From Alphaproteobacteria bacterium (GTDB lineage Bacteria > Pseudomonadota > Alphaproteobacteria > Thalassobaculales > Thalassobaculaceae): DNA of 64,000 nucleotides. Under the pieces are notes generated by a model. The model was not told the origin of the DNA. It made no database searches and saw nothing but the letters and a program-made list of their open reading frames with translations. A program made the position numbers and the translations under genes. Below, piece after piece: positions 60,237 through 64,000 of the stretch (its first letter is position 1; each line of letters opens with the position of its first letter). The DNA lies in the NCBI GenBank assembly GCA_013203465.1, contig JABMNR010000017.1, forward strand, positions 1 to 64,000. The letters are read 5' to 3'.

Positions 60237-61112
60237 TCAGGGATTGTAGTAGTAGCGGATCTTGCCTTCCCACAGCTTCCACGCGTCGATCTTCGTGGTG
60301 CCGTAGGCATCCATCATTTTCGCGTAGGTGCCGTCCTCATACATGCTCTGGAGCGCCGCCGTGATGGCTTCCGCCAGCTTGATATCAACGGTCGCGAAAG
60401 CGCCCGGCGTGCCGGGCAGCAGGCCGGTCGCCGCTTTGGTGAATTTGCCTTGTTGCTGGTAGTAGGTGCCGATGGCGTCGCCGGCGAACACGGCCTCGAC
60501 CTGTCCGGCACCAAGCGCGAGGAAGGTCTCGCCATAGGTGTTGAAGACCCGGATGTTCATGGGTTTCAGGCCCTGCTTAACCTGGGCGGCGTCCATTTCG
60601 CGGAGCTTCTTTTCCTCGAAACCGGCGATTTCGACGCCGACCACATGACCGGCCAGATCCTCGGGTCCCTTGATGCCGAGCGGATTGCCGGCGGCGGCGA
60701 TCAACGCAAGGGCATTCACGCTGTAGGGCGTGAGCTGCATCAGCTTTGAGCGCGCTTCGGTGTAATAGAGGCCAGTATTGATCATGTCCCAGCGCTTGTT
60801 CTGAAGGCCGGGGATCTGAACCTCGAACTGCACGCGCGCGTACTCCGGCTTGAGGCAGAGACGGCGTGCGATTTCGTTCCCAAGGTCGACATGCAACCCG
60901 ATGAGATTGCCCTGCTTGTCGATATATTGTTTCGGCGGGATCGTCGGGTTGATCGACATGGTGAGATAGCCGGCCTTGGTCACCGGCAGTGGTTCGACCG
61001 GGCATTTCACGGCAGACTGTGCCTGGGCCTGGGTCGCGATTGGCAGGACCGCCAGCATCCCGATGGCAAGAGCGAGCCTTGAGCATACCCCGGTCTTGAA
61101 TAGTCCCTTCAT
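60237..61112 (-). CDS. Polar amino acid ABC transporter substrate-binding protein
   Basis: The 291-residue family-3 binding protein has a Sec signal (Arg-Leu-Ala-Leu-Ala-Ile-Gly-Met-Leu then Ala-Gln-Ala-Gln). The lobe pattern Leu-Ile-Gly-Leu-His-Val-Asp-Leu-Gly-Asn-Glu-Ile and Arg-Trp-Asp-Met-Ile-Asn-Thr-Gly-Leu follow. The family usually contacts the alpha-amino and carboxyl groups of amino acids or opines. It is first in the minus-strand operon and faces the GntR gene. Confidence 0.9.
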   Translation of the reverse strand: MKGLFKTGVCSRLALAIGMLAVLPIATQAQAQSAVKCPVEPLPVTKAGYLTMSINPTIPPKQYIDKQGNLIGLHVDLGNEIARRLCLKPEYARVQFEVQIPGLQNKRWDMINTGLYYTEARSKLMQLTPYSVNALALIAAAGNPLGIKGPEDLAGHVVGVEIAGFEEKKLREMDAAQVKQGLKPMNIRVFNTYGETFLALGAGQVEAVFAGDAIGTYYQQQGKFTKAATGLLPGTPGAFATVDIKLAEAITAALQSMYEDGTYAKMMDAYGTTKIDAWKLWEGKIRYYYNP

Positions 61113-61303
61113 CGTAGCCTCCTGGTTTCTCTGTTCCGTATCAAGACGTTCCTCCCGGATTCAACGCCACCGGTTATGGTGTCGGACATGCAGAACAAGC
61201 GCGTATGGCGGTATCCTTGTTCCGGGCTCTCGTTGGGGCCAGCGGGCTGCCCTCCTAGGCGAAAACGTATCGCCACAGATCTTTAGCATACAGTGCATAT
61301 CAT

Positions 61304-61313
61304 TGGTATACCA
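61304..61313. promoter_or_regulatory. GntR-type operator candidate
   Basis: TGGTATACCA is a perfect 10-base palindrome of the TGGT-N2-ACCA type bound by FadR/FCD-group GntR repressors. It lies about 10 bases downstream of the -10 candidate of the binding-protein promoter, where binding would block transcription. The GntR gene is divergent from the same gap. Confidence 0.55.
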
Positions 61314-61322
61314 TGCGTACAC

Positions 61323-61350
61323 CGTATGGATATTCGATTGATGTTGTCAA
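61323..61350 (-). promoter_or_regulatory. Promoter candidate of the amino-acid transporter operon
   Basis: On the minus strand TTGACA (61350-61345) is followed after 16 bases by CATACG (61328-61323). The -35 is consensus, the -10 is fair. The TGGTATACCA operator lies just downstream, and the operon start is about 210 bases away, leaving a long leader. Confidence 0.45.
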
Positions 61351-61472
61351 CCGGATCGATGCGCGTGGATGTCGTCGATCTTGACCAGTGTATGCAGACG
61401 TCTAATCGGGTACAGGGATTAGGAAAATGAAGTCACCGGAGAGTAAATAAATCCGGGAAAAGGGAGAATGCA

Positions 61473-62159
61473 GTGGATGACGTAGCGGCAGATGATCAAG
61501 AGTCGGTTTCATCGGACGGTGACGGTAGTCCAGGCAAGCAGGGCAACCTCGCGGATGTCGCCTACAACTCCGTCTTTCACATGATTCTCAGCCGTGAACT
61601 GGCTGGCGGCACGGTGATTCAGGAACGCAAGTTGGCGGATTCCCTGGGCATTTCACGGACTCCGATGCGCGAAGCTCTGAAGCGGTTGGAGGGTGAGGGA
61701 TGGTTGGTACGCCTCACCGATCGCCTGCTATCGGTGAAGCTGGTGACGTTGGAGGAATACCTACAGGCGCTGGGCGCACGCCGTATGCTGGAGGCCGGTG
61801 CGATCGAAATCGCGGTAAAACGCATGGATGAGGCGATGATCGACTCATTACAGGCGCAACTCGACACCCTGAGGGAGCACACCAAACCGAGCAACGTCAT
61901 GCACTGGGAGTTCGACGATAACCTGCATGAGGGCATCGCCGAGGCCACCGGTAATGCCATTGTCGTGCGCCTTATCAAGGAGTTGCGCAACATTACCCAT
62001 CTCTTCGAAACCCAGACCGTGCCACCTCGTCTTCTGCCGGGCATCTCGGAGCATCAGGCGATCATTGACGCCCTGCGCAAACGTGACCCGGCGCTCGCCC
62101 GCGACCGTATGCTCATTCATCTGGAATGCGTCCGCACGGGGGTCATGGACGGATTGTAG
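61473..62159 (+). CDS. GntR-family transcriptional regulator, FCD type
   Basis: The 228-residue regulator has a winged helix at about 28-88 (Leu-Ala-Asp-Ser-Leu-Gly-Ile-Ser-Arg-Thr-Pro-Met-Arg-Glu-Ala-Leu) and an FCD domain at about 95-220. Metal-ligand residues appear in Phe-Asp-Asp-Asn-Leu-His, Glu-His-Gln-Ala-Ile and Ile-His-Leu-Glu-Cys. FCD regulators bind carboxylate or amino-acid metabolites and usually repress the neighbouring operon. A GTG start follows GGGAG. It faces the amino-acid transport and dehydrogenase operon, its most likely target. Confidence 0.92.
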   Translation: MDDVAADDQESVSSDGDGSPGKQGNLADVAYNSVFHMILSRELAGGTVIQERKLADSLGISRTPMREALKRLEGEGWLVRLTDRLLSVKLVTLEEYLQALGARRMLEAGAIEIAVKRMDEAMIDSLQAQLDTLREHTKPSNVMHWEFDDNLHEGIAEATGNAIVVRLIKELRNITHLFETQTVPPRLLPGISEHQAIIDALRKRDPALARDRMLIHLECVRTGVMDGL

Positions 62160-62272
62160 CGATCCGCATCGACGCACGCTCGTTGTCGGCTCCCTACGGA
62201 TCACACCATCTTTGTCAAAGGAAACACCCTTCGCGCGGTGAATTCCTCCACCTCTATCCATGCACCTTGGTA

Positions 62273-63277
62273 TTAACCATTGCCGGCCGCCTCGAGCTTG
62301 ATCTGCTCCCAGGTGCCGCGCATCCACTCGACACAGGCGATCCCCTGCTCGAACAGGGAATATCGACAACCCTCGCCATAGTCGGTGTTCGGGATGAACT
62401 CGGTCGAAATCTGCCCCAGCTTGCCGTTGGGATCGCGCGCGTGATGACGCATCAGGATGCGAATGCCTTCCTTCCAGGGCTCCAGCGCTTCCTCGTGCCA
62501 GTCGGCATGATAGTCGCCAGGGCGAGGCTTTTTGAATGGATACTGGATGCCTCGGCCGACGTGGCCGTCCGGGTGGCGGGCGGCGGTATTTTTCGGGTTG
62601 TTCGGCACCGCCGCTCGAGCGTGACAGTGGCGCACCCAGCCGGCCGTCACCCACTCGGCGATTACATTGCCTTTCTGGAACGGGTCCAGGATCAGTTCGC
62701 CCGAAGCAATCTTCTTGTCCGTATCGAAAATCGCCTGTTCATCCGGATTGTCGATCTTAAAGATCACATGGCTGTGGTCGAGGGTCAGGTTGAACTCGAC
62801 GCCGCGAGCTTCCACCATCCGACCCACGGCGGAGACGCGAGTGAAATCCTCCGACCACATGTTCACATGCACTTCAAAGCAGGGCACGCATCCATAGGTA
62901 TCGCCAAGCTCAGTTGCTCGGAGATAGGCCTCTGTTACCTCTTCATCGGTGACCGGATGCCCCATGGCGTGAAGCATCTTGATCTGGGTGTTGTGCACGA
63001 GCGAGCCGAGTTCTCGGCCGGTCCGCAGGTTCTGCTCCAGCAGCGTCTCGTCCGCGCCTAAGGCATAAAACCATCCACCGGCCCGCACGGGCAGGCCGTA
63101 CTTGTCACGCGCCTTGAGGAACTCCTCGATCTGATCCGAGTCAGGCGTCTTGTCCACATAGTCGAAAACCCCTGCATCGCGCACCATAGAGAAGCGGGTG
63201 TCTATATCCGGCATCGGGTCGGCATGAGTGTGCTTGATGCCGTTGGTTTGGATGCCGAAAAGCAGCTCGGTCGCCAT
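62273..63277 (-). CDS. Xylose-isomerase-like TIM-barrel protein
   Basis: The 334-residue protein is of the sugar phosphate isomerase/epimerase (AP endonuclease 2-like) TIM-barrel group. It has Cys-Phe-Glu-Val-His-Val-Asn-Met-Trp near residue 132, Leu-Thr-Leu-Asp-His-Ser-His near 163 and a C-terminal Ser-Thr-Glu-Phe-Ile-Pro, which can supply the Glu-Asp-His-Glu metal site. An epimerase or isomerase acting on a sugar or hydroxy-acid is likely; the substrate is unknown. It converges with the GntR gene with a 113-base gap. No partner gene is visible in the same operon. Confidence 0.78.
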   Translation of the reverse strand: MATELLFGIQTNGIKHTHADPMPDIDTRFSMVRDAGVFDYVDKTPDSDQIEEFLKARDKYGLPVRAGGWFYALGADETLLEQNLRTGRELGSLVHNTQIKMLHAMGHPVTDEEVTEAYLRATELGDTYGCVPCFEVHVNMWSEDFTRVSAVGRMVEARGVEFNLTLDHSHVIFKIDNPDEQAIFDTDKKIASGELILDPFQKGNVIAEWVTAGWVRHCHARAAVPNNPKNTAARHPDGHVGRGIQYPFKKPRPGDYHADWHEEALEPWKEGIRILMRHHARDPNGKLGQISTEFIPNTDYGEGCRYSLFEQGIACVEWMRGTWEQIKLEAAGNG

Positions 63278-63473
63278 GATGTCCTGCCCGGTCGATTGGT
63301 TTCGGGAACGGTTGCATGAGCTATTCCCGAATATTTGACGAATGTGACGCTAATTTAAACTGCGGGTTTCACCTGCCCGCCGGCAGCTCGGCGTCGGTCA
63401 TGTTCGAGCAACGTCATTCCCAGAACCACCCGCGCAGAGGTTGGGCGCGGGTTCTTTGGCGAGACTGGGCGAC

Positions 63474-63503
63474 TGGGCGCTTACCTCGCCCAGGGAGCGC
63501 CCA
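63474..63503 (-). terminator. Hairpin downstream of the M20 amidohydrolase gene
   Basis: TGGGCGCT (63474-63481) and AGCGCCCA (63496-63503) form a perfect 8-bp stem over a 14-base loop, 3 bases after the stop of the partial amidohydrolase on the minus strand. No U tract follows. Confidence 0.5.
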
Positions 63504-63506
63504 TCT

Positions 63507-64000
63507 TCATCCGACGCGCGGCAACTCCTGCTCAACCAGGGTCGACCAGAGGCTGGCGCCGGTGGTCAGAATCTCGTCATTGAAGTCATACTCGGGGTGA
63601 TGGACGGAGTGGGTGTGGGTCTCGTCCCTGCCACCAAGGAAGATGAACGCCCCGGGACGCGCCTCGATCATGTAAGAGAAATCCTCGCTGCCCATCAACG
63701 GAGCGCAGTCCGTATCGACGTTGTCGGCGCCGACGACGGTCGCGGCCGCCTTGGCGATCTTGTCGACCTGTTCGGCGTGGTTCGATGTGACGGGATACCC
63801 GAAACGGTAGTTGCAGACGATCTCCACGCCGTGGAGTGCCGCCATGCTGTCGCAAAGCTGCTGGAACCGATCGCGGATCATCTCGCGGGTGTCCGCCCGC
63901 GTCGTCCGGATCGAGGCGTTGAGCGTCGCTTGGTGCGGGATGACGTTGTTGGCGGACCCGGCGTGGAACTGGGTGATGCTGATGACCACGTTGTCGAACG
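63507..64000 (-). CDS. M20-family amidohydrolase, C-terminal part (cut by window edge)
   Basis: The open frame continues off the right edge; about 164 residues are visible. It shows the dimerisation-domain pattern Phe-His-Ala-Gly-Ser-Ala-Asn-Asn-Val-Ile-Pro, Arg-Thr-Thr-Arg-Ala-Asp-Thr-Arg, then Met-Gly-Ser-Glu-Asp-Phe-Ser-Tyr-Met and His-Thr-His-Ser-Val-His-His-Pro-Glu-Tyr-Asp-Phe-Asn-Asp. These are typical of hippurate hydrolase/N-acyl-amino-acid amidohydrolases, which use a binuclear metal site. The catalytic N-terminal half lies outside the window. Confidence 0.92.
   Translation of the reverse strand, partial: FDNVVISITQFHAGSANNVIPHQATLNASIRTTRADTREMIRDRFQQLCDSMAALHGVEIVCNYRFGYPVTSNHAEQVDKIAKAAATVVGADNVDTDCAPLMGSEDFSYMIEARPGAFIFLGGRDETHTHSVHHPEYDFNDEILTTGASLWSTLVEQELPRVG

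Larger units (their letters stand above)
61113..61472. other. Divergent regulatory region, transporter operon versus GntR gene
   Basis: The 360-base gap holds no gene. It is clearly more AT-rich near 61260-61340, where the promoter and operator candidates lie. A plus-strand TTGACC near 61381 with TAATCG 16 bases later is a weak promoter candidate for the regulator. Confidence 0.4.

Noticed and set aside
1-64000. CRISPR arrays, rRNA or tRNA genes, prophage
   Set aside because: No regularly spaced repeats, cloverleaf-like sequences with a conserved T-loop, or phage structural genes were recognised by eye. A tRNAscan or Infernal run would be decisive.

Overview
The window is a GC-rich (about 62-63% by eye) stretch of bacterial chromosome packed with catabolic operons and their transporters. 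The families present (heterotetrameric sarcosine oxidase, sulfolactate sulfo-lyase-like proteins, TRAP and Dpp/Opp-type ABC transporters, fused 5-oxoprolinase, HAE1 RND pump, AfuABC-like transporter) suggest a heterotrophic alphaproteobacterium, perhaps Rhodospirillales-like. No rRNA, tRNA, ribosomal-protein or other taxonomic marker was seen, so the assignment is inference. No CRISPR array or prophage was seen. The only mobile DNA noticed is transposase debris at the left edge.

Layout. (1) 1-0.7 kb: the tail of a truncated gene and remnants of IS5-type and probable IS6-type transposases. (2) 0.8-11.5 kb, minus strand: a nine-gene run, soxBDAG - PLP C-S lyase-like - FAD/BFD oxidoreductase - DAO-family oxidase - suyA-like - suyB-like. 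(3) 11.7-21.2 kb: two convergent Dpp/Opp-type ABC transporters. The plus-strand set (two permeases and a Tat-exported binding protein) has no ATPase. The minus-strand set is complete. (4) 21.4-33.6 kb: a hydantoin/ureide-like region with an AroM-LuxR fusion regulator, divergent DUF917 - HyuA-like - AroM, a fused HyuA-HyuB protein, DUF3830 - racemase-fold - PuuE-type allantoinase-like genes, and an amidohydrolase. (5) 33.6-36.5 kb: a TRAP transporter. (6) 37.0-45.4 kb: an AfuABC/FbpABC-like transporter divergent from an inositol-monophosphatase-family gene and an SDR, then a Na/Pi cotransporter coupled to hisE. (7) 45.6-51.8 kb: a DEAD-box helicase and an HAE1 RND pump with its adaptor. (8) 52.1-61.1 kb, minus strand: M20-like protein, a single-chain HcnA-HcnB-HcnC-like dehydrogenase, a DapA-family lyase, a phosphotriesterase-family hydrolase and a polar amino-acid ABC transporter, facing a GntR/FCD regulator. 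(9) 62.3-64 kb: a TIM-barrel protein and a partial M20 amidohydrolase.

How the genes may work together. Region 2 combines N-demethylation of a secondary amine, FAD oxidation, C-S lyase chemistry and a possible sulfite-releasing lyase, which suggests use of an N-methylated amine that also contains sulfur or sulfonate. Region 4 is the best candidate for an undescribed system. An AroM protein that keeps two candidate catalytic cysteines is encoded beside an AroM-LuxR regulator in which both are serine, and a third racemase-fold protein nearby lacks both cysteines of its own family. Region 8 resembles D-amino-acid, D-hydroxyproline or opine oxidation followed by an aldolase/deaminase step. These pathway statements are inferences from family membership and gene order; no substrate is shown by the sequence.
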